Assembly: GCF_900176135.1 (NCBI RefSeq)
Contig: NZ_FWWW01000122.1
Coordinates: 1-47,221 of the forward strand
Source of the DNA: Hymenobacter roseosalivarius DSM 11622
Lineage (GTDB): Bacteria > Bacteroidota > Bacteroidia > Cytophagales > Hymenobacteraceae
Reading direction: 5' to 3'
Length of the DNA: 47,221 bases
The notes beneath the pieces are model-generated. The model searched no databases. It saw nothing but the letters and a program-made list of their open reading frames with translations, and was not told the DNA's origin. Positions 1 to 9,700 of this stretch are shown here, piece after piece. Each line of letters begins with the position of its first letter. The stretch's first letter is position 1. A program made the translations under genes and the position numbers.

Positions 1-127
1 CAGTGGAGCTGACGATATCCCAATACACGCCCTTGCCATGGTCCGTCAAATACGCCTCCAGTTGCATCGGCGAATCGGCCGCGTTACACCCGGTCAGCAG
101 GCTTAAGAACAGGGCTAGTCGCTTCAT
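1..127 (-). CDS. Lipoprotein, 3' part outside window
   Basis: Reading leftward from an ATG at 127, the minus strand stays open for 42 codons to the window edge. The start MKRLALFLSLLTGC is a classic lipoprotein signal: basic n-region, leucine-rich core and lipobox LTGC with Cys14, followed by NAADSPMQLEAYLTD. It is therefore probably an exported, lipid-anchored protein. The mature part that is visible matches no family I recognise. The gene is cut only by the window edge, so nothing can be said about its full length or function. Confidence 0.65.
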   Translation of the reverse strand, partial: MKRLALFLSLLTGCNAADSPMQLEAYLTDHGKGVYWDIVSST

Positions 128-537
128 CCGGTGTTCGGGTTATGGCTTGTTGGCCAGCGAGAGAAAAGACACAGCAAGTTGGAGGTTTCTACGAATATCA
201 AAATAACACGCCCTGTTTTACTTCCCGAAAAAGTCGCTAAACATAAGAAGAGTTATAAACCGCGTCTTGGAATAAGTAACAAAATACCCCTTGGTTGTCA
301 TAGCTTACAAACGTGGTATTCCTCCACGATAGGTAGCGCTGAAGTACGTGCTACGTAGAACGTGTTTGGATGGTATTTCCTCGGCTAGTTTACTCCTACT
401 CCTGCTAGTTGATGCTCTCGTGGCCACTTGGCTGCGCGGGCGTCTAGCCGGCAGGAATTAGGGGGTGAGGATAGCGCTTCTTTTACTGCTCAGCCCTTCG
501 CCCTGGCACTAGGCCGTATTTCTAGTAGATTTTACCC
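128..537. other. Intergenic, no supported gene
   Basis: I see no convincing gene here. Around 405-471 a hydrophobic reading (LLLLLVDALVATWLRGR) runs to a stop, but it has no start and no recognisable homology. It may be part of the same decayed gene whose stub starts at 538. Confidence 0.4.
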
Positions 538-944
538 ATGAAGAAACTACTACTTGCTGCCCTACTGGGTCAGGCGCTAAGTGGGGCTCTTTTTCCTATT
601 GGCGGATTTACACGCTAAGCCCGAAAATGACCTCTTATCAAAAAGTGTGGCTCAAAGACAGGTAAGAAAAGGTCGATTCCAAGCAATTAGAAGGCTAGCC
701 TGAGCTTATCAGAAAGGAAATCCTTTGTGATAAGGTGGGTGTATGCCGTTGGCAATAAGCAATAAATCAGCTAGTTAATTGCTTAGCGTGTAAATCCGCC
801 AATAGGAAAAAGAACACCACGCTGCAACATTTCACCCGCGTGGGCGAACTGCTGGGCCTCGCTGTGCCGGCGCTCGTGGCCTTGCGGCAGAACGAGCTGG
901 CCTATCGCCGGGCGCAACCGCTACGCGTCCCCACCCTTGCTTGA
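538..944 (+). pseudogene. Secreted-protein stub interrupted by small element
   Basis: An ATG at 538 opens a signal-peptide-like reading (MKKLLLAALLGQALSGALF) that stops at 616-618, inside the inverted-repeat element at 589-812. Directly after the element an open reading resumes for about 44 codons (NTTLQHFTRVGELLGLAV, then PALVALRQNELAYRRAQ) to a TGA at 942-944. The simplest reading is one short gene broken by insertion or rearrangement. That the two pieces were once joined is inference; the family is unknown. Confidence 0.4.
589..812. mobile_element. MITE-like element with 32-bp perfect inverted ends
   Basis: Bases 589-620 and 781-812 are exact reverse complements over 32 positions (left arm starts CTTTTTCCTATTGGCGGATT). 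They enclose about 160 bp without a coding sequence. The size and perfect ends fit a non-autonomous miniature transposable element or the collapsed ends of an IS. I see no clear target duplication at the borders (GGGGCT on the left, AACACC on the right), so a large cruciform formed by recombination is the alternative. Confidence 0.6.
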
Positions 945-1064
945 GCCCGTGTTTACTTTCTCTCCGCCAGTGGTCTGCGACCAGTGATACCGCCGAGGTG
1001 TTCCAGAGGATCGTGCCGTTTATCCGCCCCCTAAAGGCGCCCGGCGCGGGCCCGTGGGGTAAAG

Positions 1065-1487
1065 TTAGCGGGCATACGTGTACGTCGTCGTGAAGGTGCT
1101 TTGCGCATCCGTTGTGACTTGCTTGAGGACCAACCGGCGGAGGGTTAACTCCTCCACGGTGGAGGTATGCGCCCGCCCATTATACGTAGTCGTCAGCACC
1201 TGCTGATCCAGGCGGTAGGTGCCGATTTGCGTGCCGTTGGGCGTGGTGGCGCTCAGCGTCCCCTCGGCCGTAAATTTAAGCGTGAATAAGCCGGCCGGCA
1301 TATTATTGGTGACATCCCGATCTGGGGTGCTGTCATGATAGTCCTCCTGATCCCGGACCGTGATGCCCGTCCACGTTCCCACGAGGGTGACGGCCGGGGT
1401 GGGAGGGGCCGGCGAGGGCGTTTCTTCTTGTTTAGCGCAGCTGCTTAGGCAGCCCCCCAAGCAAAGAACGAGGAGCATTTTTTTCAT
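1065..1487 (-). CDS. Small lipoprotein, lipocalin-like domain candidate
   Basis: 140 residues. MKKMLLVLCLGGCLSSCAKQ is a lipoprotein signal with lipobox LSSC, followed by a Pro/Thr linker (EETPSPAPPTPA). The mature part begins LVGTWTGITV and continues with strands such as FTLKFTAEGTLSATTPNGTQ and GTYRLDQQVLTTTYNG. A 'GTW' opening followed by alternating strands with 'l.f..dGtl' is typical of the lipocalin-like domains of Bacteroidota surface lipoproteins; that assignment is inference. Expected location is an outer-membrane lipid anchor. It stands alone, with no neighbour in the same direction close by. Confidence 0.75.
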   Translation of the reverse strand: MKKMLLVLCLGGCLSSCAKQEETPSPAPPTPAVTLVGTWTGITVRDQEDYHDSTPDRDVTNNMPAGLFTLKFTAEGTLSATTPNGTQIGTYRLDQQVLTTTYNGRAHTSTVEELTLRRLVLKQVTTDAQSTFTTTYTYAR

Positions 1488-1590
1488 GCGGGCAAGTTAC
1501 ACCGGAATGCGGCTGGTGCTAGGCGCTTCGATTCTTTGTTACCTCCGGCTTCTTAGCCTTTCCTTGTGTGCACTCCATTACTAGGCAAGA

Positions 1591-1834
1591 GCAGAGAGCC
1601 CCTGACGACGTGAGGGCGAAGGACGAGTGGGGAGGGCGCTCAGGAAGCAGGAAAGTCCGCAGCCCCACCCTAGGGGCCGGTGGACCATGACCCAGCGGAA
1701 CGGGACGCCGGGCATTCTGGCAGCCCTCGTCGAGCTCCCGAAGGCCTAGAGGGTGCCAGAGAGGAAGAGTATTAGCCGGTCAAGGAGAGGAATATAGCTA
1801 AAGGCGAGAACTAACCAGGCCGTGTCACCGCTCC
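1591..1834 (+). ncRNA. HEARO / IscB omega-RNA-like structured RNA (orphan)
   Basis: A GC-rich non-coding block with nested complementarity: GCCC/GGGC near 1598-1617; GTGGGG at 1627-1632 pairing CCCCAC at 1663-1668, enclosing GCAGGAAAGTCCGC, itself a hairpin; and ACCCTAGGGGCC at about 1667-1678 facing GGCCTAGAGGGT at about 1743-1754. The core (GACCATGACCCAGCGGAACG, then GACGCCGGGCATTCTGG and CTCCCGAAGGCCTAGAGG) resembles, from memory, the conserved core of the HEARO/omega RNA family that guides IscB nucleases. The 5' and 3' limits are approximate. In that family the guide lies just 5' of the scaffold, here about 1570-1590. No IscB gene follows. Strand is set by the family orientation. Confidence 0.6.
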
Positions 1835-2516
1835 TTAAATTGAGGACAAACCAGTGTCCCTATCAGGGGTTGGGCATCGTCCAATTGGATCAACGACCGC
1901 CTTGCTTTCGGGTACACCAAGGATGCAGACGAAGCAATTCCAAAACCTCTCTTCACTATTCCAATAGTCACACCGGTCGCAGGTATATATATAACGCTTT
2001 TCTAATTATATCTTTTCTAAGTAGTTAAGGAGATCATGACCTTTATGTACAATGATTAGATAAGATGAAGTTGGCTCTTCAAAAATACTATTTACATCTA
2101 CGCGCTATGCCAAACCATGCAATAGTTAAATCTGACTTACTCGCACTACCCGAAAGCTGAAGAAATCATTAATTCCAGCTATTAAGAAGATTAGTTATAT
2201 TTTTAGCAACAATATTTGTATTATACATAAATATATTTTAACCTTGTTGCCTTGATTGAATATGATGCTACCCTCAGAAACCAGCTCGCTTCTAGGTAGC
2301 AAACCTCTTCTATATTTCTCGCTTTGATACTTAGCTGGAGCCATCATGCTGATTTAGGCAACTCGTTCAATCGCTCCCTTATATTATATTTTTTCCAGAA
2401 ATGGACTGCCTTTTAAGCCTGCTTAACCCTGTTGCTCTTTCCGCGTCTCGGTAAGTAAGCAAATCTCAGCTAGCCCCGATTACCTGATTATCTGCATCCG
2501 TATTTTACGAAGCCAT
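1835..2516. other. AT-rich leader with no supported gene
   Basis: This stretch is clearly richer in A/T than its surroundings, especially 1980-2260. No IscB-like or other recognisable protein is encoded. A 53-codon open reading at 1844-2002 lacks a start. The end of the block probably holds the promoter of the large gene that starts at 2517, but I see no convincing TAnnTTTG box with a TTG partner. Confidence 0.4.
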
Positions 2517-5500
2517 ATGGTACGACTGTACTCCGTACGAGCCCTGCTGGGCGTTATTCTTGGTTACTGTAGTCTCCTTCCCATAGCGTCCGCGCAACAG
2601 GCTGTTTCGCCCGCCCCCTATATCTGGGAGAATAAGCTGATTCCTCCTTCTCCGGAGGCCGGTGCGTTGAGCAAGGTAGATTTAAATCCTACGGTCAGTG
2701 CGACAGGCAAGGCCCCATTTTCTATTCCCCTGTATACGTTGGCGGCAGGGGGAATTCAAGTACCGGTGCAATTAGTGTATACCGGCGGGAATGGTATTCG
2801 CGTCAATGAAACCGCTTCCAACGTTGGCTTAGGCTGGGTACTGGACGCGGGAGGGGTCATTTCCGTGACGGTGCATGGCAAGCCGGATTTATATAACGAC
2901 AGCTACCGAGGGCACCGCTCCTTTCATCCCGCGCTGAGTAAGTATCCCGCCAGCTCCTCAGGCTATTTATGGTGCGATGGAGCTAACCCTTCCTCGCCCG
3001 TAAACGCGGAGCACAACTACGCCGAAATGGTGAATGAGGGCTTGCTAGATTCGCAACCCGACGAGTTTAACTTAAAAATGCCGGGAGCGCAAACCGCTTT
3101 TGCTCTGGACTCCACCGGGGCCTGTTACGCCATACCCCATAGTAATATACGCATCTTCCTCAAACGCACGGCTGCCGATGATCCATACTTTGAGGCAGTC
3201 GACGCCTCGGGCAATCACTTTATTTTTGATCAACGCGAGCGCACCTCCACTATTTCACGCCTCAATGGGTCGACAGTCCGGCCAACGAATGGCGGACCCT
3301 ACATATCCGGGTTTTACCTCAGTAAAATCATTAACCCCTATGGCGAGGAAATTCTACTGACCTATGAAAGTGTTTTTTACCGCCAGGAATTAGGGACGGA
3401 CTTGGAAGTATTTCACTTCAACAGCTGCCTCGACAACGGCTCCACCAAGTCGATTACGGATGCTTATACCGTGCGCCAGCAGAGCTTTACGGCCCCGCGC
3501 CTCACGTCCATCCAAGCGAAGACGGGTCGGCTCGATGTTATTTATGACGCCCAGCAGCGGTTAGATAATCCCGGCACTAACCGGATAGCCGGCCTTACCG
3601 TTACCACCGCAGCAGGCCAGGCGGTCAAAAACTTTGTTTTTGCTCATTCCTATTTCAAGACCGCCCGCTATGCTGTTACGGATACGGCCACGCAACATTT
3701 ATACGCCCGCCTGAAGTTGCTTAGCGTGCAGGAAAATACCCTGCCTCCACACGTTTTTTCCTACGACACCCTCTTAGCCGTTCCCTCTCGCCTTTCGTTC
3801 GCCCAAGATCATTTTGGCTATTATAACGGACGAGATGGTAACCAAAACCTAATTGGTGACCTATCCTATGACTTACATGCGGACCGCGAGCCCGATTCCC
3901 TGGCTTGCCGCTTTGCGCTGCTTCGTTCCATTCGTTACCCCACGGGCGGCCAGCAACGCATCACCTACGAAGCACCCCATCAGCTCACCACGAGCATTAA
4001 GCGAACGACGTACGCGGATGCAACCCTCAATGCGGGTATGGATACCACCACCCAAACTACCATGGTGCTCGGCCATACTCGGAAACGCAGTATCTCGTGG
4101 ATTCTACCTAACACGTCTACGGGTTGCCGTAGCACCGTGGCTATCGTACAACTGCCGTTAACCTCCACCAGCTTTCAATTCCACGCCTCCGGCACCTCGG
4201 ATACCACCTCCCTCGTCATGCCTAAGGGGACATACCGGGTCACGGTTAACAACCGCGCCTGCCAGCAAGATGGGGCCTTCATTTCGGTCCGTTACGATAC
4301 CTTGATCACCAGCCAAGTCCGCCTTCCCCTATACGGCGTTCGCTGCAAAAAACTGGGCTTTTATGATTCGAATAATCGGCTGGTAAAAACGGTTTCCTTC
4401 CGCTTCAAGGGCACGCAGGCGAATCAGGTGCAGCCGTATCGCCGGCAAATGTATACCACCAAATCAAGCCCCTATGGCGACGTCTCGTGCGACTGGAGCG
4501 TGTATATGGGCTCTCAGGTGTATACACTGGGGTTTCCGGAAGCTCCCGTGTATTACCAGCAAATCGAGCAGTACCAAGACACGGCGCAAACCCAAGGGAA
4601 AACTGTCTACACCTATGAAAACGGGCGGGATGATGTGTACAAGCCCATGCCGGGCTTGGTTCCTACCAGCTATGCGTGGTTGCGGGGACAGCTCACGGAT
4701 GTAGATCACTACGTCCAGCAAGGGGGGGTGTACAGTCCCGTCAAAAAGACCCAGTACGTGTACGCCCTGCTGCACGATCCCGAAGATTTCTGGGACTTTC
4801 AACTGGCCCCCAAAGCCCGGCACGACCTCAATATCGTAGGCGTATACATCCGGACTGTAAAAAATCTGAAGTCACTGGGAGGGTGCAATGAGTATGATTA
4901 TGGCTTCTATAAATTGCCGTCGGTCGTCCGTTACCTGAGCAAAGAAATTGAAACGCGGTACGCGTCCACGGATACTTTTCAAACGACCAAGCGCTTTTAC
5001 GTCACCAATTTCGAGCACCTGCAACCGTCTATCACGACCCAGGTCTTTTCGCCGCAGGACTCGGCCTCGACCCACATCACCTATCCCTCGGACTTGGATT
5101 TATCCTCCTCGTCTCCGGATGGGCAAATGGCCGCGTTGCTCAAATTACGCAGCAAAGGTATTCTCACGGCCCCTGTAGAAGAAATTCAGTACCGTCAGAA
5201 TAAGGTTGTGAAGGCGGCTCGCTTTGACTATTCGGCCGCTGCAGTGCCCGTACGCCAGAAAGAGTATGCAGCGCGTCTAGCGGCTCCGTCGAGCAACTTC
5301 AGGCCGGCCCGGATTAGCAATGGGCTTTTTACCGCCGATCCCAGCTATCAGCCGGATTTCTCCTATGATTTACACGATAGGCTCGGCAACCCACTGCAGA
5401 TTACGGCTAGTGCCGACCGCAGCAATGCCTATCTATGGGATGAAATAGAGGAGCACTTGCTCATGGTGGCCCGCAATGCCCAGTTCAGTCAAGTCGCGGC

Positions 5501-6044
5501 CACCAGCTTTGAATCAACCAACTCCGGCCGATGGCGCTACGACCAAAGCGCGGGAGGGTCGCGACGGCCGGGCGGGCGCACCGGGCGCTGGGCTTACTTA
5601 CTCACCACGTCAAGTGTCATCTCCAGTGAGCAGCTTCCGGCCGATGACTACGAGCTATCCTTTTGGGTGCAGGGTAGCGGCATTCCCCAACTTCAAGTCA
5701 CGGGGGGCACGCAGCTCGCCGGCGGGCCTAACCGAATAGCCACCGCCCCAGGTGACTGGCAGCAGTATCGGACGCGTCTGCATTTTACGTCGGTCGGACA
5801 AGTAAGTCTAGGGGCGACAGGAACCGGCCCGTCTCTGCTAGTGGATGAGCTGCGCCTGCACCCGGTGGGCGCGCAGATGACGACTTACACGCATGAGCCG
5901 CTGGTGGGCCTGACCTCCCAAACCGGCCCGGATGGGCGCACCAGCTACTACGAGTACGACGCGCTGGGGCGCCTGCTGCGCGTGCGCGACGAGCAGGGCC
6001 GCATCCTCTCCCAGCAGGAATACCAGTACGCCACCCAGCCCTAG
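2517..6044 (+). CDS. Secreted Rhs-partner protein (YD-repeat C-terminus)
   Basis: 1175 residues. A signal peptide (hydrophobic core LGVILGYCSLLPIASAQQ) precedes a mature start, VSPAPYIWENKLIPPSPEAG, then FSIPLYTLAAGGIQVPVQLV, VTVHGKPDL and YGEEILLTYE, the build of large secreted Bacteroidota proteins encoded just upstream of Rhs toxins. A jelly-roll-like carbohydrate/ligand-binding stretch (SFWVQGSGIPQLQVTGG) lies at about residues 1040-1120. The C-terminus is Rhs-like: LVGLTSQTGPDGRTSYYEYD, then ALGRLLRVRDEQGRILSQ. It ends 58 bases before the LRR-Rhs gene and shares its style, so the pair probably act together. The ATG at 2517 is chosen because the signal peptide starts there. The exact role is unknown; shell assembly or surface display of the toxin is inference. 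Confidence 0.75.
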   Translation: MVRLYSVRALLGVILGYCSLLPIASAQQAVSPAPYIWENKLIPPSPEAGALSKVDLNPTVSATGKAPFSIPLYTLAAGGIQVPVQLVYTGGNGIRVNETASNVGLGWVLDAGGVISVTVHGKPDLYNDSYRGHRSFHPALSKYPASSSGYLWCDGANPSSPVNAEHNYAEMVNEGLLDSQPDEFNLKMPGAQTAFALDSTGACYAIPHSNIRIFLKRTAADDPYFEAVDASGNHFIFDQRERTSTISRLNGSTVRPTNGGPYISGFYLSKIINPYGEEILLTYESVFYRQELGTDLEVFHFNSCLDNGSTKSITDAYTVRQQSFTAPRLTSIQAKTGRLDVIYDAQQRLDNPGTNRIAGLTVTTAAGQAVKNFVFAHSYFKTARYAVTDTATQHLYARLKLLSVQENTLPPHVFSYDTLLAVPSRLSFAQDHFGYYNGRDGNQNLIGDLSYDLHADREPDSLACRFALLRSIRYPTGGQQRITYEAPHQLTTSIKRTTYADATLNAGMDTTTQTTMVLGHTRKRSISWILPNTSTGCRSTVAIVQLPLTSTSFQFHASGTSDTTSLVMPKGTYRVTVNNRACQQDGAFISVRYDTLITSQVRLPLYGVRCKKLGFYDSNNRLVKTVSFRFKGTQANQVQPYRRQMYTTKSSPYGDVSCDWSVYMGSQVYTLGFPEAPVYYQQIEQYQDTAQTQGKTVYTYENGRDDVYKPMPGLVPTSYAWLRGQLTDVDHYVQQGGVYSPVKKTQYVYALLHDPEDFWDFQLAPKARHDLNIVGVYIRTVKNLKSLGGCNEYDYGFYKLPSVVRYLSKEIETRYASTDTFQTTKRFYVTNFEHLQPSITTQVFSPQDSASTHITYPSDLDLSSSSPDGQMAALLKLRSKGILTAPVEEIQYRQNKVVKAARFDYSAAAVPVRQKEYAARLAAPSSNFRPARISNGLFTADPSYQPDFSYDLHDRLGNPLQITASADRSNAYLWDEIEEHLLMVARNAQFSQVAATSFESTNSGRWRYDQSAGGSRRPGGRTGRWAYLLTTSSVISSEQLPADDYELSFWVQGSGIPQLQVTGGTQLAGGPNRIATAPGDWQQYRTRLHFTSVGQVSLGATGTGPSLLVDELRLHPVGAQMTTYTHEPLVGLTSQTGPDGRTSYYEYDALGRLLRVRDEQGRILSQQEYQYATQP

Positions 6045-6102
6045 CGCCTTCGCGTTCCTGCTGCCCCTTTCGCTTGCCTTCCCTGTCTGATTTACCTGGT
6101 AT

Positions 6103-6714
6103 ATGCTGCCCTGCTATCTGCGTCGCCTACTTTTATTTTTCGTTCTTCTCCTCTTGGCTGGGCCCGGCGCGTGGGCCCAGACGCCTTCTGCGGAGGGCCT
6201 CGTGCCTGACTCGACCGAATTGCGCGTCTTGCGGGAGTTTTACGCCGCCACGGGTGGCCCTACGTGGACGAATCGTACAAACTGGCTAAGTGGCACCACT
6301 CTAGCCGACGCGGCTACGTGGCATGGAGTCACCATCAGCAATAACGATGTAACGCGTCTCTCCCTGCCCACGAACGGCTTGCAAGGCGTATTACCTGCCT
6401 CGATCGCGCAGCTGCAGGGCCTGCAACATCTGGAGCTACCCTATAATAGTATTCGCGGATCCCTGCCCCCCTCGCTGGGGCAACTCAGTAAGCTGCAGTT
6501 TTTGTGGATCGGCCTCAACCAACTCTCGGGCGCGATTCCCCCCGAGATTGGCCATCTGCGCCAGTTGACGTTTTTTAGATTTGGGGCGCAATCAGCTCTC
6601 GGGGCCGATTCCCATCACCCTGGGTCAGCTGACGCAATTAACTTTGCTGATTATCTCCGTCAATCAACTAACGGGAGCCTTGCCCCCGGAGCTGGGGAAT
6701 TTAGTGCTGCTTGA
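6103..6714 (+). CDS. N-terminal LRR part of the Rhs toxin (frameshifted)
   Basis: The signal peptide LLLFFVLLLLAGPGAWAQTP is followed by the cap typical of secreted bacterial plant-type LRR proteins (LREFYAATGGPTWTNRTNWL ... WHGVTISNNDVTRLSLPTNG) and LRR units of the form LQxLxLxxNxLxGxLPxxLG. After residue ~156 the reading becomes nonsense and stops at 6712-6714. Removing one T from the T6 run at 6571-6576 restores LTFLDLGRNQLSGPIPITLG and joins it in frame to the next entry. The gene is therefore either a frameshift mutant, a phase-variable or slippage site, or a sequencing error; the true protein would span 6103-12631 (about 2,175 residues). Confidence 0.85.
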   Translation: MLPCYLRRLLLFFVLLLLAGPGAWAQTPSAEGLVPDSTELRVLREFYAATGGPTWTNRTNWLSGTTLADAATWHGVTISNNDVTRLSLPTNGLQGVLPASIAQLQGLQHLELPYNSIRGSLPPSLGQLSKLQFLWIGLNQLSGAIPPEIGHLRQLTFFRFGAQSALGADSHHPGSADAINFADYLRQSTNGSLAPGAGEFSAA

Positions 6715-9700
6715 CCACTTATCGCTGCACAGCAACCGCCTAAGCGGACCGTTACCCGCTGCCCTGGGGCAGTTGCGAGCGTTGACCAGGCTGCAACTGC
6801 ATAACAATTCGTTTACTGGAGAGGTCCCGGTTGCCTTGGCCCAGTTACCGGCGCTCACCTCGCTGAGTTTGGCTGGTAACCAGTTGACTCGCCTCCCCGC
6901 TTGGGTGGCATCAAGCCCCCTGACAACACTGAGTACTTCCTCTAACTTTCTCCCGTTTGGCTCCTTGGAACCTAATTTTGCGGGTCCAGGTCAACCAATA
7001 AAAGCGGGTTTCAGCTATGCGCCCCAGCGCACGCCGCCCGGCGCCGACACGGTCCAGTTTACTGTGGGCGACACGCTACGGCTGACGCGCTCGCTGGGCG
7101 GGCGCCGCACCCACTACCAGTGGGAGCGGGAAGTCAGCGGCCAGTGGCAACCCGTCAGTGGGGCCACCGACTCGGTGCTGGTGCTGGCCGCGGCCGATAC
7201 GACCGCCGCGGGCCTGTACCGGGTGCGCGGCACCAACGACTGGGTGACGAGCCTGACGCTGTACAGCAAGAGCGTGTACGCCCAACCGGGGGATATTGCC
7301 CAGCTGCGGGCCCTGCGCGAGCTCTACGAGGCCACGCAGGGGGACAGCTGGACCCGTCACGAGAACTGGCCCAGCGGGGACGCGGCCTGGCGGGCCGTGC
7401 GCTCCATCAGCCAGTGTCAGAACTGGTACGGGCTGGACGTGCAGCAAGGCCAGCTGCGCGGTATCCAGCTCGCGTATAATAACCTGCGCGGTCCCCTGCC
7501 CGCGAGCATCGGAGAGCTCCAAGACCTGGACTACCTCTACCTGATGCATAACCAGCTGCGGGGCCTGCTGCCCGCCAGCCTGGGCCAGCTGTCCCGGCTG
7601 ACTCAACTCTATCTCAACCACAATCAGTTGTCGGGCTTTGTTCCCGAAGGCTGGGGGCAGCTGCCCCTGCGGGGCCTGGGCCTGAACAACAACCAGCTCA
7701 CCGGGTCGCTGCCCGCGGACTGGAGCCAGCTGACGCGCCTGGAGTACTTGTATCTGAGCAACAACCAGCTCACGGGCGGCTTTCCCGCGGCGCTGCTGGC
7801 GGGTGGCAACCTGCGGGCCCTGTACCTAAGCAATAACCGCTTGACGGGGCCCGTGCCCGCCGGCCTTAGTCAACTCGCGGCCCTGCAGGAGCTGGGCCTG
7901 AATGGCAACCGCTTCACGGGGGCCGTGCCTAGGAGCCTAACGCAACTGCCCCTGGCCGCGCTCTACCTGAGCGAGAACCGATTCACGGACCTTCCCAGCT
8001 GGGTGGGGGCGGCCCGCGTGCCCGGTGACTTTTACGTGAATAGCAACTTTCTGGACTTCGCGTCCCTGGAAAGCAACTTCACCGGGCCCAGTCAGCCCGT
8101 GCAGCCCGCCTTCTACTACGCGCCTCAGCGCACGCCGGGCCCGGCCGATACGGTGTACTTCCAGCACGGCGAGCCGGTGACGATCACCCGCTCGATGGGC
8201 GGGCAGCAGAACGTCTACCAGTGGGAGCGCCGGGTGGGCCAGTTCTGGACGGCGCTGCCCGGCCAGCAGGCCCCCACCGTGACCGTCGGACCCGGGGACG
8301 AGGCCACGGAAGGCGAGTACCGGCTGCGGGTGACCAACGGGTGGGTGGCGGGCCTGACGCTCTACACCAAAAGCGTGTATCTGAGCCAGCTGCCCTACGC
8401 GCCGCTGGCTACCAATTCCCCCGTGGAGGGATCCTGCTCGCCGCTGATCACGGCGGTGCCCCCGACGAGTCGGGGCGATGCGCAAGACCCCGTCAATTAC
8501 GTGCGCACCTACGCGGCCCGCGAAGCGTTTACGGAGCCCAGCCGGCTAACGGCCGGCACGCATAAGCAGGTGCAGGTCACGACCCAGTACCTAGACGGAC
8601 TAGGGCGGCCGGTGCAGACCGTGCAGCGCCAGGCCTCGCCCACGGGCCGGGACCTAGTCCAGGTGCAGGAATATGACGCCCTCGGGCGGGAACCCAAACA
8701 ATTTCTGCCTTACTCGGCGCCCGCCACGGCGGACGGGGCCTACCGGCCCGATGCGCGCCGCGAGCAGCACACCTTCTACGCCGGGGGCAGTTCCGACCCC
8801 GCGGTTACGGGTCTAACGGCCACCTTGCCCCGGACGGGAGTGGCCTACGCCGAGACGGGCTTCGAGCCTTCGCCCCTCAACCGGGTCTTAGCGCAGAGCA
8901 GCCCCGGTGAGAGCTGGAGCATGAGCCAACGACCCATTACATCCCAGGAGCGGCCCAATACGGAAGTGGACTCCGTACGGCGCTGGCAGCCCGGCTACGG
9001 CAGCGAGCGTGAGGACCTCGTCTATCAGGGTTTCTACGCCCCCGGGGAGCTCTGGGTCAAGCAAAGCCAGGACGAGCAGCAGCAGACGGCCCGGGAGTTC
9101 TCGGACAAGGAAGGCCGGGTCGTGCTCAAGCAAGTGGCCCAAGTAGGGGGCAACGCCCCGGCTCAGTGGCTGAGCACCTACTACGTCACCGATGACTTCG
9201 GCCGCCTGCGGGCGGTCGTGCCCCCTAAGGCGCAGCAACTGATCCGGAAAAACAACGGGCAGGTGACGGGCGCGGGCGTGGAGCGCCTGTTGTTCCGCTA
9301 CCACTACGACGCGCAGGGCCGCCTCACGGAAAAGCAGATTCCGGATCAAGCCGGCTACCAGTACACGGTCTATGACGCGCTGGACCGGCCCATCCTCACC
9401 CAGGACGTGACCCAGCAGGCTACCAAAGAATGGGTCGTGACCAAGTACGACGCCCTGGGCCGGGTGATCTACACGGCTCTGGTGCGCTTTCCCGATCTGA
9501 CGGGTTCGGCGGACCAGCTGCGCCAAACGCTGCAGGGCCGGGCCGACGAGGCCAGCGAACAAGAGCAACCCCTGTTCGAGACGCCCAGTGCCAGCCCCGT
9601 ACTCAGCCGCGCCTACTACACGCACAATTCCTTCCCCGACGTGCCGGCCCAGGTGGACGCGCAGCTGCTGAGCGTGAGCTACTACGACACTTACGACTTC

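Noticed and set aside
1591..1834. RNase P RNA because of GGAAAGTCCG
   Set aside because: The other conserved regions of RNase P RNA are missing and the length is too short; the core fits HEARO/omega RNA better.
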